Source: Lactarius indigo
Lineage: Eukaryota; Basidiomycota; Agaricomycetes; Russulales; Russulaceae
Assembly (NCBI GenBank): GCA_025766275.1
Contig: JAFKAC010000079.1
Coordinates: 186,001-250,000, forward strand
DNA length: 64,000 nt
Reading direction: 5' to 3'
Numbering within the stretch: position 1 is the stretch's first letter; each line of letters opens with the position of its first letter. This document shows positions 1 to 12,912 of the stretch, in pieces. Below the pieces are notes generated by a model that did no database searches, was not told the origin of the DNA, and saw nothing but the letters and a program-made list of their open reading frames with translations. The translations under genes were made by a program, and so were the position numbers.

Positions 1-841
1 GCATCCACCACCTGACGAGTGTGAATTTTAAAAAAAAAAATCGAGTAGGTATCACTTACAGCTTTCGAGGGAAATATCCGTGTTGAGACACTCAAATGCA
101 GCCGAGCCCAGGTATACCCCGCATACCCTCTCGCCACGATCACAAGTCGCCAGCGCGTCCTCGTGGGTGAAGATTCCGTGGCTGCGTGCTCTGAGATCCG
201 GACTCATGCGCTTATAGGGTTGAGCAACGGCCGAACCGCATCCCTGAGACACAACGTGAGCATTGGGAAGCGATGAACGACCATGTATGCTTACGTGGGT
301 GAACGAGCCACACACGCCATTGCAGAGCTTATAAGGGGGCGGGCAAACGCATTTATTCCCTCTTGGAACAAACGGCGACTCGCAGTCGAACGCACAAGGA
401 TCATCGGGAGTGCAGGCGGGCTGCGAGTTGTCGGGATAGTAACAATTCTCCCTGCTCTGGGCGGAATTGATCTGGCACACGTGGGCATGAGCACGCGGAT
501 CCGCCGCCTGAGGGTGAAAAACTGACCAATAGGGAAAGATCGCTCCTAACTACGGCTACTCCGTGTTTTTTGGCAAGTAACCGAAGATCACTGTTGGCCT
601 GAATGGCAGCTGGTAGAGACGAGATACACAAGCAGATGTCGATACAGCTTTGAAAGGCGGAGGCAGGGAGATAGAGGCCGACGGAATAAAGGGCATTTTC
701 GTCAATGGTTGCGCAAACGTCAAGGGAAGCCCGAGGTTCTACATGTTGGCGAATGGAACGACTAGCACTGGGAGCGGGGAGGGAGAGAAAGAGAGCCGAA
801 ACAATAGCGAACGAGGAGAGGAGGCGACGAGAAAAGCCCAT
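1..841 (-). CDS. priA: priA-like cysteine-rich secreted protein (partial, 3' end beyond window)
   Basis: The C-terminal half carries the cysteine pattern of the basidiomycete priA family: CYYPDNSQPAC, then CVCPPPYKLCNGVCG, then CDRGERVCGVY, ending in LESCGGC. The family was first described as a fruiting-related protein in Lentinula; its biochemical role is not known. I place the start at 841 because the next residues form a signal peptide (MGFSRRLLSS followed by a hydrophobic run ending LPAPSAS). Exons on the minus strand: 841-551, 471-60, and 11 to beyond base 1. The first intron (550-472) has GTTAGG..CAG. The second (59-12) has GTAAGT..CAG, and splicing gives the expected CGGC. The protein is probably secreted. 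The family call is firm; the exact first-intron donor is less certain. Confidence 0.8.
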
Positions 842-3114
842 GATAACGAGCGAATGTATGCTGTTCGGCAGCCTACGGGGTATAGTGGGCGGTTGGGGGG
901 GAGGGGCGTGTGCGACGGTGAAGCCCAGTGCCAAGCTTTAAACGGGGGAGTAGAGAAGGCATGCCGTCAAGTTGATGGCCATTCGTCCCAAGAAACCATC
1001 TGAGAAGCCAAGTTGGCCAAGCGGCCCGAAAGGAAGTATCCCAGAAATAGATGGCCATGCACCAAATGGCGACAAATCGGCGTGCCCTTTCACCCCGGCT
1101 GTGGCGGCCATGACAAGGTGAAACAACACAGTAAACGCGAAGCAAGGCAGCTCTAAAGAAGTCTATAGTAAGCAGACTGCCCAATCGGAGTCTAGGTCTT
1201 CCAAGTAGAATGTTGTTCCCGTGACCGAGGGATAGAGCCGGAATGAGCAATACACCCTCATCGTGACAGCCCAGAGAAAGGAGCCACGGCCAAATCAAGC
1301 CACCAAGTAGTACTCAGTATAAGAGTATCTAATTCCAGTATTGAACCCCGTCAGGTACGTACACCAAGCAAGGTCACACTGGGTGCCCATACTTCAAGAT
1401 GACGGCCTGCAGCTGTCAATAGTATTGATTAAAAAACCGTCTAGTGGCCGATTTACACGCCCAAATTTCTGTAAACAGTTCAAAAGCCCTTGGTTAGCAA
1501 CGATTGTTATGCAGCAGAAAAAAATATAACCATAACTGACCCTCTTCTCTTCGACCCCAGGCTTCTGCGACGGCAGCTCGAAGTAGAGTCAAGCGATTTG
1601 CATGTTTCACTAGCAACGACCCATGCATCACGCACGTACGGTAGAATGAATGATGTGAAATTTTTTGAATAAACTCTATTTCCGCGGACCTGTAGAAGTA
1701 GTCGAAACTCGGGTGAATGAGCCCGGTTGCCTGACTGTAAGGTCGCCATCATTGCCCATCAAGGACATCACGCGTTTCGCGGAGATACTGTACACCAAGT
1801 GAGGGCTGCAGCAAATTCTGTTGTGCACAAGCCCGTCGCAACGTAGTCGTGACTCTTCGTCCCCCCGATACTCTCTACCTTTGCTAGGAATCTGAAATGG
1901 GAAATGCGTAGTACAAGAGAAACGGAAGGGCGAGTTGAGGCATTAGTGCTTTGGGGCGTGGGAACGTTCGCACGACGAAGCGCATGGGCATCGGAGCCCG
2001 AGAGTGTTTTAATTCAGCGCCTAATGAAACGGTGTTCAGTGACTTTTTCTCTCAAACTCCCGGGTCTTCAGGTTTTCCGTATTTCTGCTATGATGACATG
2101 CGCGCTTCTTTTTCGGACTCAGATTTGGCCGTAAAAGATGATCAGCACTGTATGTGTGTGGAGGGTGGTTGGGCGGATATGCTCCTGTGCAACGGTGACA
2201 GAGGTGGGCCAAGCGTCGCCGGCCTCTGGATAGGGCTAGATACTTTGGAAGAAGTTGAGTGACTTGCGATGATCGGATTCTTTTCCATCAAGCCCCTACT
2301 GATGATCGATGATTGCATATTAAAGCAAGCCTGCCACGTGCAATGCCAGGACAAAACTACAGATCAGAACGCACATCAAGTACTCGAATTTACGAACTAC
2401 GAGTACCCAAACCAAGGCCATACCTTCGGCGACGCAAAACCGCGCAGGATGTGAAGTCCAACAGTGTCCGTTGCGTCATCGACCCTTCTCGATCGCCCTC
2501 GCGGCGATAGAACTCAGGGGCACGTCGGGCGCGTGCAACGCACTCAGAAGATCATACGCTCACGAGGTACCAAGGGACACACCGCTTCTGTCCGTAGCGT
2601 GGGTGTTCGCAGTGCCCTGATCACCCTCATGCAACTTTCGTGTTGTACCACTTCGACTCCTCCACAATCCCGGCTCACAGCTCCCTGCTCATCGGGGACC
2701 CCAATCAGTCGTTCGTGTTCTCATCAACGGGAAATGATCACCGTGGGATAGACGGGATTTCAACGTCGTCGCACAAACTTCCGGTAGAATTTCACGCGGG
2801 CTGTTGTAGTTCTCCGTTTCCTAGCTTCTCTAGCGTTTAGTACAATGCTGATCAGTCTCGTCATGCGCTGCGCTTACGCATCTCGCGCGGTCAGGACCAG
2901 GATACTCGGACAAACGTTTGTGAACCTGTACAGTACTGAAGCCGCACACCCTCAACCGCCACCTAGTTCCCGGAGACCCTTCGGCATCTCCTTACGTTTC
3001 GATTAAGCGCCAGGGTAGTCACAGCTCCTGCGGCCTACCGTTCCCGCAATCCAGGCGCAAAATGATGGGTGCCCCCGAAAGGGGGTGCATACTCGGAGTC
3101 CTGGAAGCTCTTTG
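842..3114. other. gene-poor region, nothing recognised
   Basis: About 2.3 kb with only short open frames on both strands. None shows a recognisable domain, intron pattern or composition bias. The only structure found is a block near 1003-1112 that recurs near 57 kb (listed separately). It also holds the promoter side of the priA-like gene. Confidence 0.5.
1003..1112. repeat. dispersed repeat, copy 1
   Basis: This block shares a long near-identical stretch with 57085-57195, including AAGTATCCCAGAAATAGA and GACAAATCGGCGT. On the minus strand both copies translate to a similar peptide (ADLS.FG, then PSISGIL, then a Gly/Pro-rich stretch). It may be a remnant of an old element or of a decayed gene. 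I do not recognise the source. Confidence 0.55.
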
Positions 3115-3117
3115 AAA

Positions 3118-3290
3118 TCAGTATTGCACATTCCGTTTCCTGCGCCTAAAGTTTCTGATCTCCGGGGAGAACTCCTTTCCTTCCGGAGTGTGCAGGTTAT
3201 TCAGTACACTAGACACATTTTTCAAGGACATGCCACGAGGGCGCCTTGAGTATTCTTTACAAAATTCGAAGGCCTGAAGTGCGATTGCGT
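3118..3290 (-). pseudogene. relic of BTB gene 3' end
   Basis: The minus-strand frame contains GKEFSPEIRNF and RNVQY, which align with GKEFCAEIENEL and WDVQYSF near the C-terminus of the double-BTB protein at 5246-7323. The nucleotide similarity to roughly 5340-5500 is clear by eye, with small gaps. No BTB core is recognisable upstream, so this is a short decayed fragment of a second copy. Confidence 0.6.
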
Positions 3291-4047
3291 GACCGTGTTT
3301 GCATGTGAAAGGTTCGCTCACAAAATCCCATCAATCCAACTCGGAGGATCATCACCGCGGTCTTCCTCGTGCAACGCGTTGTCCACGGAACATATGGTGA
3401 CAAAACAGCTAATTTAACCTGAAGTATCGACGATGGCCGCTCCGATGATCCACGAACGACTTCAAGTGTGAAGTCACGTTGCCTTGGTAACGCCTTCTGG
3501 GCTGCACAGAGCTCAGCTTTCGGGTACGCGAGGCCCAGTCACGAGAGAATATACTACTAGAAGCATAGGCCGGGCCGAACCAAAAGTAATAAGCATCTGA
3601 TGTACCCGTGCTATAGAGTCGAGAATAAGAAGGACCCCAGAACAGAAAACTGGGACGCCCGTTGATGGTGTGGCTCTGATGGGAAAATGGTGTGTGGGAC
3701 AAGTATGCCATGAGAAAACCGCGACCAGAGCTGGACCTATCGGAGTCAGAGCGCATTCACTGCGCATTCCATCAAGCATGACCTCAGACTAAAGAATATG
3801 AGGCAGTAAATTGGTGTCGTAACGCAAAGCTGAAGATTGCATCGGTTCGCCTCAGGCTCCAAGAGACGACTAAGAAAGGTTAAAGGAGAGCCAAAGGATA
3901 CATCAACTGCATGGTTGGAGTAAAATATATATCACACGGACGAGGGGTTAGGTGGTCGTGGCAAACTCGGGCCGGGAGTAGCGGAACTGGTTGAGGCCGA
4001 GATGCGCGACAAAACTTCGCCATCACCTAACTTGACTCCCGATCATA
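3291..4047. other. intergenic, no gene seen
   Basis: Short open frames only, with no recognisable domain. It should contain the promoter of the tubulin cofactor A gene that starts at 4048. I see no clear TATA box. Confidence 0.4.
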
Positions 4048-4615
4048 ATGAGCAGCGCAGAGGCCATACGCAAGCAACTTAAAATCAAATCTGGCGTCGT
4101 GAAACGGTTCGTGTGTGACTACGTCATCTCCTCTATCACGAGATCATCAACCGATACCTTTCTTCTTCCTCTTCGCAACCTCAACTGAAAATCGGCAGGT
4201 ACCACAAGGAACTCGCGCTATACAATACAGAAGTAGCGGAAAACAAAAAGAAGCTCGAGTCTGCTACGGCCGCAGATGCCGGTGGTGGAGAGGAGTCTTG
4301 GGACGTTAGGAATGCCGTGTGTATCCCCGCTACCGTCGTGTCTGCCCTCATCCTTTACTTTCTTTCTTACAGAAGAGCCTCGTACGCGAGAGCGAGAACA
4401 TGGTACACGATACTGCAACTCGGCTTGAAAGGGCGGCGGGCGAACTCGACGACCTCGTGGTACGTTGACCCATCCTCGCGTACTACACGCACATTCCCGG
4501 ACCCCCCGTCTGATTTTTTGCATATCAGAAATCTACCAAAGGCAACGCAGAATTGGAGCAGGATCCGGAACTACTCAATGCCGAGGAGGTGCTGGCAGCA
4601 GCTACGAGCGCTTGA
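4048..4615 (+). CDS. TBCA: tubulin-specific chaperone A (tubulin-folding cofactor A)
   Basis: Cofactor A is a small cytosolic three-helix protein that captures folding beta-tubulin on the path to the alpha/beta dimer. Exons 4048-4106, 4199-4316, 4373-4459 and 4529-4615 join without a stop to 116 residues, close to the usual family length. The N-terminus MSSAEAIRKQLKIKSGVVKR matches the family signature, and ESWDVRNA plus a heptad-like helix with SENMVHDTATRLERA follow the expected order. Introns are 92, 56 and 69 bp with GT..AG ends. Each exon alone is too short to stand out. Three decayed copies of this gene lie at about 40.8, 49.2 and 59.0 kb, each upstream of a receptor gene. This copy looks intact and may be the functional one. 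Confidence 0.88.
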
Positions 4616-5245
4616 CCCTGAACCTTGCAGACAGACGAAAAGGTACGACAGGGAGGGCTATCAGTTATCGAATGGAGGCAGACCTCCAATTACTGTAATA
4701 TTGTACGTACGAATTTCGTTGATAGCGGACGGGCCACTGCACGTTGTCAAGCGAGCGTGGCGGCACCCGATCTTCACACCTCGACCCGACATTGGTGTGA
4801 TTCGTACTACATATGCAAAGCCGCGCGTCGAGGTGGACCAACCGGCTTGGTCAGTCAATAGATGTACACATCAAACAGGCCGCGTATTTCTTCATCCACG
4901 CAGCCGAATAGTCGAAGAGGCACCGCAGGAGATGCCATCAAGAAACGTAGTTCGACACGTCAAAACCACGATGCTCATCAAACAACCAGCGGGCGGATTT
5001 TAAAAGAGACGTCCACCAAGGCTGGAAGCCCTTACCTCTCAGTTCCGGTGGCAATAGATAACGGTACAATCCTCATCGTTCTCTTTGTGAGATACATACA
5101 AACACCCGCCTTCAATACATGGTCTCATGGCGACACTCTGCCATAAGTTTGTGCATGTGTTAGCACGCACCTCCTGCAACTTGAATAATTCCCCTACTCG
5201 TACATTTTTCTTCGGCATTTCTACGATCAGGTCGCTCACTCAAAC
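4616..5245. other. intergenic between convergent TBCA and BTB genes
   Basis: Shared 3' region of the plus-strand TBCA gene and the minus-strand BTB gene. Only short unconvincing frames. A minus-strand GTGAGT near 5300, just before the BTB stop, could be an extra donor that would alter the last few BTB residues. Confidence 0.4.
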
Positions 5246-7323
5246 CTATTGTGGTCGAGATAAGCCGGCCGTCAGCCCGCGTGAGAAGCAGAGGGCACTC
5301 ACGGAGGGCGGTGCTGTAGACTTGGACGCTGGATTTTCAATACTAAATGAGTATTGCACATCCCATGCCTGCGCCAGTTCGTTCTCGATCTCCGCGCAAA
5401 ACTCCTTTCCTTTTAGAGTGTGGGTTTTCATGCAAAAAGTACAGTCTTCTTCACTGACGTGGCCGCGGAGCGCCTTCAAATATTTCTCACAAAAACTCGA
5501 AGGTGTAACGAATGGGGACGTAAACTTGAATACGCTAAGTTGGGAGTGTTGCAACGAAAAAACACCTTCAAGCCAGAGGGGAGGATCGCCGACATTGCCA
5601 CTATCCTCTTCACCTGGGGGGGTAAGTAAGCGACGACTTGGAGGTGTCAGTGGGCAGCCAAGCCAAACTTTCGACGGCCCGTTGTGATAGTCCCAGAGCG
5701 CTTCGAAGCGTGAAGCAATGCTGTGCCTGCAACATTGACGGAAGAGGGAAAGGTCGAACAATGCACAGCCCTCGAACGATCTCAGTGCCTCTCCGAGATA
5801 TTCGAACGTCATTGGATAACTCAATGTGAGACGAGCTGCGGCTTTCGTCTCTGGAATGAGCCTTTTTCTGTACGCGACCGCAAATAGGCGGAAGGATTCA
5901 GCTCCCGTTGGCGAAAGCAATCCTCTGCGGCTAATCTCAGCACGGATGGACGATTGGACAGCCGTCATGTCGTATTTCTGGCAGGCGGAAAGGAGAGTCA
6001 AAATCTTGTCATCGGAGTCGGGCAACTCGGGTGGGACAGGGTACAACATAGTGACGAGACTGTTCAGGACCTCTGCGTCTTCAGGTAAATGCACGACAGG
6101 AAGATCGTCGGCGAGTTGATGGCCTGGCGGCTGAGGAAGAGAAAACAAGTCGTCGAAAAAGGGAGTGGAAGTGGCAAGTATCGATTTACGGACGCGGAAG
6201 TTGATGAGGTCGGATGACCGAAGTACCACATCGGCATCGGGCATATCCGTGTATTGAGGTTGCAAGCGTCCTCCTGGCGAACTAGGGTGACTTTCGAAAT
6301 TTGTTCCTCCGTCCACGAGTAAGAGATCTGATTCAGCCTGTCAAAGCATTCAAATTGTTGAGCTATGTGGTCACGTTATTAACTCACCTTGGTTATACTA
6401 TCGCGATAAACTGTTGACAAAGCGGCCCAAAAATCTAGGATGCTCTTGCTAGAAATCATCGCACATGCGTGGCATCCTCCGCCGGCTCCCAAGCCGGCTC
6501 CTTGTCGTGAGCCGCTCAGCGACTGAATATGACCCGTCAAGGCCATATGAAATTGAGAGAGGTCGAAGAGAGAGGGGCTCATTCCTATGGACGAGATGTA
6601 TTGATCCAGCCAAGCTGGGATGCCCGTACCGAGCAGCGCTGTGGGGCAGGGTTGGTTGAATGTGGTGTGAGCACGTGATGCAACAAAGACCTCAAGGTCT
6701 GTCGTAAGATTTGCACGAACTCTATGTTGATATTTCCAGAGTTCATGAAGAAAAACACCCGGCATCATTTCGAGTTTCTCATCTAGACTGCCGATAGCTA
6801 AATTCGGTAAGCCTAATGTGGATTGCGCAGCTTGGAGCACTTCTTGACGAAGCCCATGTTTCTGAGCGAGGAAATACATGTAGAGTGAATTTTCTTGACG
6901 GAGAATTGGCGGGTGCTGCTGAGCGATGTGGTTCCGGATGTGCGTCAATACTGCGTCCATTTTGTATTTTTGAGCGGCAGATAGGAGCTCCATAACCTGT
7001 TCGACTGTCGAAGGAAGAATGGGTTGTACCGGGAAAATATAAGTGAGAAGGCTGAAAAGAACGGCACCGCTGTCGGGGAGCTGGACAACTGGAAGTGTAG
7101 CTGCTATATCTGTGGGGATGGCGATACCTGGCTGGGGATTGTCTGCGGCCAAGACTTGCTCGCCAAGTATGGGAGAGCTATGGTAGATGTACATCTTTAG
7201 TGTGCGGAATTCATAGGAATCACAAGAACAAAGGATGACGTCTGCTCTGGGGTAGTCAAAGAGTAAGTTCTCGAGAGAGATGACTGGGCCCGGAGGGGGT
7301 GTTTCAGGAGCGTGTGTCGACAT
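5246..7323 (-). CDS. double BTB/POZ domain protein
   Basis: Two frames that look like separate genes join through one canonical 50 bp intron. Exon 1 is 7323-6388, ends ..SITK and is followed by GTGAGT; the intron ends TTGACAG; exon 2 is 6337-5246. The junction is in phase and gives 675 residues. Each half holds a BTB core of the fungal type: YPRADVILCSCDSYEFR near residue 25, and MPDADVVLRSSDLINFRVRK near residue 345 followed by LPVVHLPEDAEVLNSLV. BTB domains mediate dimerisation or cullin-3 adaptor binding; the partner here is unknown. Each half ends with a Cys-containing tail (CHACAMISS, EEDCTFCMKTH). The ATG at 7323 is the first in frame. The last residues could change if a donor near 5300 is used. 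Confidence 0.8.
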
Positions 7324-8089
7324 AGGATGGAAGTTAGAAGGTTGATCAGCTTGTATGGTGACCAGCGATATACTCCGAAGGTAAGGATGGGATGGGATAG
7401 ACGCCGGACTGCTGCGATACTAGTAGGGTTCACAAAAATCCGGGTGAACGTGGCTTACACGTGGATGAGGTCACGGGGGGTGCGATGGGGGTATCTGAAT
7501 AGATCAAGCGTGCATTTCTGAGGACGACCGAATGTGAAAGGAGTGCCGCCGAATGACGGATTGCCATTGGATTTGCGTTGGCAATCACGAAAGTACAACT
7601 TACAGTAAACCTTTAAAAAGGTTCGGTTTCTTGTTTGGTTTTCTTTTTTTTTTTTTGAACACATTTCCGTTCGCCTTGGGGCACAGAACCCTATGTAGCA
7701 CTTCACTGTGTATCCTAGTGTGACCTGGTTCGTATCTGCGACTAATCCTCTTCTCTCCCCTTCCATTTAGAAAGGGTTCGGTTATCGTCGTGCAGTATGT
7801 GCACACAACGGCGCGGCGCAGCGCTGCATAGCCCATTGCGACAGGCCATTGTTTACTCGTATTTATGTGTGAACTCATTGGTTCAAGTAACCGGTTACGA
7901 TCGAACCGGTCGCAACGAGCCTGTCTCAAACAATACTGTACTGTACTGTACAGTATCGTTCAAGTTCAAGTCATGTGTGCTGTGCAATATTATCTTCGTT
8001 ACGTACATGAGGCAGTGCATACCATTCGCGGCCTGAGATACGTGGGGTCTCACAATTTTGACCTGCACTCTCACCTCGCAGAAAGTACA
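7324..8089. promoter_or_regulatory. divergent promoter region of BTB gene and NLR1
   Basis: The BTB gene (-) and NLR1 (+) start 766 bp apart and diverge. The stretch contains a poly-T run near 7644. It also contains the element CGATCGAACCGGTCG near 7899 that recurs upstream of other receptor copies, a CTGTA-type repeat near 7936-7957, and a CTGAGATACGTGG block about 60 bp before the NLR1 start that resembles the conserved promoter block of NLR3, NLR5 and NLR6. Confidence 0.45.
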
Positions 8090-11000
8090 ATGTCGACCAG
8101 TCTCCGGGTGTCATCCACTTCAAATTTTCAATCGATCCTCCATAACGCCCTGATCGAGTATGAGAAGAAGACTAGAAAAGACCTCATTACCCACCCACTC
8201 GCCGAAGAGATCAAAGGCTGTAACTCTCCCGAAGCTATCCTTGCCGTGCTACAGGGGAAAGCCAACGAACTCAAGCGATCTCAGAGCAGCGATGAGCGAC
8301 TCACCAAGTGGCTCACGCCTACCGTGAATATCCTCAGCGCATTCTCATCCACCCTTGGCGAGGGCGTCAGCACGGTGAGTGCCAGCACGTGGCCCGAATA
8401 CCGGCTAGTATCCTAACTTTAACTTTTAGATATTTCCCCCTACCAAAATCATCTTTTCTGCAATCGGTATCCTCCTTGTTGTGAGTCTTCTTACCTAGTC
8501 CGTGATAACACACGAACTCCCCACAGGCGGCAAGGGACACCGCAGCAAGCCGCGATGTGCTTATCGAACTCTTTGACAAAATAGAAAGCTTTTTTATACG
8601 CATCCAGACCTACACCGAAGTCCCACCAACTCCGGAGATGATACACGTGATGGGGAAGATCATGACCGAAGTGTTGTCTATGCTTGCTATCATGACGAAG
8701 GAGATGAAGCAAGGGCGGACGAGTGGGTTCACCCTCAGTGCTGAGTTCCACCTCTCACTTAAATTCGACCAGAAACATTTTTTAAGAAGCTGGCGGGAAG
8801 GTCCGATGTTGAAGACGCATTGCGGAGGTTAGATAAATTGGAACAGGGGGAGCTTCGTACAGTGACCGCGCAAGTGTTAAAGGCCACTGGTGATATTAAA
8901 GACGGTGAGTAACTCATTCCGAGTCATCTGGCGCACAATTCATTTTGAAAATCGACCATCAGGGGTGGAGCGAATAGAAGTGATCGCGCAACGGATCGTA
9001 ACTGACATAGGCGTCCGCGATTGTTCGTATTATCATGACCTTGTCACAAATCCTTGTACAAGCTGACACATCGTTGTAGGGAAGCATTTGCTACAAGACC
9101 TCCGTAGATGGCTGTCTCCGCCAGATCCGTCAACAAATCATAATGTTATGTGCAGTGCCCAACACGAGAGAACCTCGGCGTGGTTGTTCAAAGAGGTTAT
9201 CTATGAGGAGTGGGAATCGAAGGGCCCGTTGTTATGGATTCATGGGAAACGTACGTGCTTACGACATAAGGTTTTCACTTGTCCATAACGGTTTTGCTTT
9301 CGTAGCTGGCTCAGGCAAGAGCGTTCTCTGGTTCGGTATTCCATGGTCTCCGTATACAGGAGCTTACGTCCTCTGCCAGCTCGGCAATCATTCAGCATAT
9401 TGTAGCCCTGCGCGACGCCGGATTAGCCTCAATAGCTTATTTTTATTTCGACTTCAGAGATGCCGACAAGAAGCATAGGCGCAACCTCCTCTGTTCGCTG
9501 CTTATCCAACTTTCGGCCTACTCGAATCCGTGTTGCGAAATACTCTACCGTATTTATTCGGAATACGGGGAAGGCATACAACAGCCCAACGATGACATCT
9601 TGAAGAACTGTCTATGGGAGATGTTCTCAACTACATCGGCTCAACTCCCGATTTACATTATTATGGACGCCGTCGATGAATGTCCCGATACTCCCGGGGC
9701 GCCATCTCCTCGACAACAGGTTCTGAGCCTCGTAGAAGACCTTGTTGATCTCCGCCTCTCGAATCTGCACATTTGTGTCACTAGTCGGCCTGAGGTCGAC
9801 ATCCGCAATACTCTCGAACCCTTGACATCCTGGCGCATCTCCCTTCACGACCAACCCGGACAGAAGGAAGACATCTCTGAATATGTTAGCTCTGCGGTTC
9901 GTTCTGACGTCAAAATGAATAAATGGCGGGAAGATGACAGGAAGCTGGTTATCGAGACGCTGTCCGAGAAAGCCGATGGCATGTGAGGCGATAGTTCACT
10001 CTCCCAATAATTCCTCCTAATATCGATCATTCAGGTTTCGATGGGTGTTTTGTCAGTTGGAGGTGTTGAGGCACTGTCTCGCTCCCAGTCTTCGGCGTCA
10101 ACTAAACGAACTACCAAAAAGCCTGGACGAAACGTATGAGCGGGTCTTGAAGGAGATCGAGTCTACAAATCAAGGCCACCATGCATGCCGTCTATTGCAT
10201 TGCCTTTCCGTGGCTCTTCGACCGCTTCGCGTTGAGGAGCTCGCAGAAGTACTAGCGTTTGACCCCGATGCGGCCGACGGAGAGATTCCGACGTTCCATG
10301 CGGAATGGCGATGGGAAGACCAAGAACAAGCAGTCTTGTCCGCTTGCTCAAGCTTGATTTCCATTGTTGACAGCCACGATTCCCGAGTTGTTCAATTTTC
10401 GCATTTTTCAGTGAAAGAATACCTCACGTCGAATCGACTTGCTGCCGCGGGTGAAGGTATCTTGCGGTATCACGTTATTCCCGAACCTGCACATTTGGTA
10501 CTTGCGCGTGCCTGCCTTGGGGCTCTACTCAGTTTGGATAATCGCGTCAATGGACAATGCGAAGGGGGCAACAATGAAGATAACAGCAAGAACAGGAACA
10601 AGGAGATTCCTCTACTCGGGTATGCTGCCGAGTATTGGGCTTCGCATGCCCAGGTTGGAAAGGTGTCATCACACCTGAAGGGCGCGATGGAAACACTCTT
10701 TGACTTAGACAAGCCTTACTTTTCGGCATGGGTACAGATACACGACATAGACCCATATTTTCCGTTTGTTGATTGGTTCTCGCGGACCAAATCCAAGTTC
10801 GAATCTAAACCTGAACCCCTATACTACGCTGCTCTTTGTGGATTCTACGACCTAGTTCGGCACCTCATCGTTAAACACCCGGAGCAAGTAAATCACCACG
10901 GTGGCCATTACAACACTCCCCTGGTCGCGGCACTATCCAGGAAACACGTCCGGGTTGCGGAGTTCCTTCTTAAGCACGGCGCACGGGTTAATATTCGAGG

Positions 11001-12912
11001 AAACCCTCCACTTTTGTGCGCAATCACGTTTTCAGACGACGCTCATGTCGACGCCGTACCGTTTCTACTTGGACATGGCGCAGATGCGAATGCCGCACAG
11101 GGGGATTTCTGGACTCCGCTGCATCTGGCAGCATTTATGGGAGATCTCGGAGTAGCTCGGTTGTTACTCGAACACAGAGCAGAGGTCGATCTTCGAAACA
11201 ACGATGACGAGGTTCCGTTGCACCTAGTATCGACCAGGGTGATTGACGAACGAGAGGGCGAACGTCCCATTCTTGCGCGGTTATTAGTGGAGCGCGGTGC
11301 CGATGTAAAAGCAAAAAATAAGTTCGGCATAACTCCGTTACATCTTGCGTCGCTTTACGGGCGGCTCGAGATTGCCCAGCTGCTGCTCGACCGAGGAGCA
11401 AATCCCCATGCAAAGAGCAACCGAGGCTGGAGCCCATTGCACGCAGCGGCAGAAGGTTTCCATGGACTGCGCGACCATCCCCTCCGCGCACGTATTGCAC
11501 CAACCGAAGGATATCGTCCCCAACAAGTTCTTAGCGTCGCACGGCTGTTACTGGGGTGCGGAGTAGACGTGAATGCACTAGACGAGAACCACGCAACTCC
11601 GTTACACTTGGCATCCTTCAACGGGAGGCTCGAGATCTCGCGACTGCTGCTCGACCATGGCGCAAAAGCCAACGCGGAGAATGTCTTGGGCCAGACCCCT
11701 CTGCACCTAGTGTCACAATACGACTTTTACCACGAAAACAGTGCTGATATCACGCGGTTATTATTTGACCGAGGGGCTGACGTAAACGCGAGAGATAAGG
11801 ACCAGACAACCCCTTTGCATTTCGCGTGTTCCCATGGGAACTACGAGATCGTACGCGTGTTGCTCGACCACGGTGCACAAGCCAACGCACAGAATGCCGA
11901 TGGTCGGACCCCATTACACCAAGTGTCATATTACTCGAGCTTCCAAATAGACGACAATCCTCATATTTCACGGCTGTTGTTGACGCGCGGCGTGGATGTG
12001 AATGCACGAGACAAGGACCAGGCGACCCCGTTACATTTTGCATCTTACATGTTGAGATTGAAGACTACGCGGGTTCTGCTCGACCACGGCGCAAATGTCA
12101 ACGCAGAGAACGGTCGGGGCCAGACCCCTCTGCACATAGTGTCACAAGGCTATCCTCACTACGGTTCCCAGGTAGATCTTGGTCCCGTTATCGTGCTTCT
12201 ATTACGGGAGCGAGGTGCGGACATGAATGCACAAGACATGGATCGGGCAACCCCTTTGCTTTTGGCAGCATCCCATATGGTCATCAGCGTCGCGCGAGTC
12301 TTGCTCGATAACGGCGCAAAAGTAAATGCAGTTAATATCCGTGGCCAGAACGCACTGCATTTAATGTCACAACACTCACTTGAATACTTGCCTGGACATT
12401 CATATCCCGGCGTCGAGTCAGAGCTTGGGCAACTATTATTGTCGTCTGGAGTGGACGTGAATGCACGAGACAAGGAGGGAACAACCCCATTACATTCTGC
12501 ATCGTACCATGGCCACGTCGAGATCACAGAGGCGTTACTTGACTACGGAGCACAGGCTAATGCGGAGGACGTCCGGGGCCAGACACCATTGCACCAAGTG
12601 TTACTAGGTTTCCACGAGTACCAGAGTTTCAAAAAAAGCCCACGCTTTCGAAAAGGCCATCCAGACAGAGTTGTTCGTCTCGCACAACGATTACTGGAGC
12701 GCGGTGCGGACGTAAATGCACAAAACAAAGACCAAGAAACCGCGTTACATCTGGCCTCACGCCTTCGGTTACACGGAATGACGCGATTTCTTCTGGAGCA
12801 CGGTGCTGATGTCGATGTGAAGAATTTGGAGGGAAAGTCCCCGTTGCAGCTCGCTTCTGGGAGAAAAGGGAAGGCAATGAAACGATTGTTATTGAAATAT
12901 TCTGCCAAGTAA
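8090..12912 (+). CDS. NLR1: Goodbye-NACHT-ankyrin STAND protein (intact)
   Basis: Exons 8090-8374, 8430-8480, 8527-8722, 8773-8904, 8963-9022, 9080-9250, 9306-9330, 9380-9982 and 10035-12912 join in phase to 1466 residues. Order: a Goodbye-type N-terminal domain (ending near GEGVSTIFPPTK, residue 95), a helical segment, then a NACHT ATPase with Walker A GKPGSGKS at 297-304 and Walker B IIMDAVDEC with D403 and D406/E407. A TSRPE sensor motif follows. A winged-helix region from about 508 ends with VVQFSHFSVKEYLTS, and ankyrin repeats run from about 769 to the end. The last six ankyrin units are roughly 72-residue pairs. STAND proteins act as nucleotide-switched oligomerising receptors, and fungal ones control incompatibility and cell death. 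Ligand and output are not visible here. The start fits all paralogs. Confidence 0.85.

Noticed and set aside
4317..5003. A 228-codon open frame on the plus strand
   Set aside because: It runs through intron 2 and exons 3-4 of TBCA in the wrong frame and has no recognisable domain.
6379..7323. A separate single-BTB gene
   Set aside because: Its stop lies inside a perfect donor (GTGAGTTAA), and an in-phase acceptor 50 bp on joins it to the next BTB frame.
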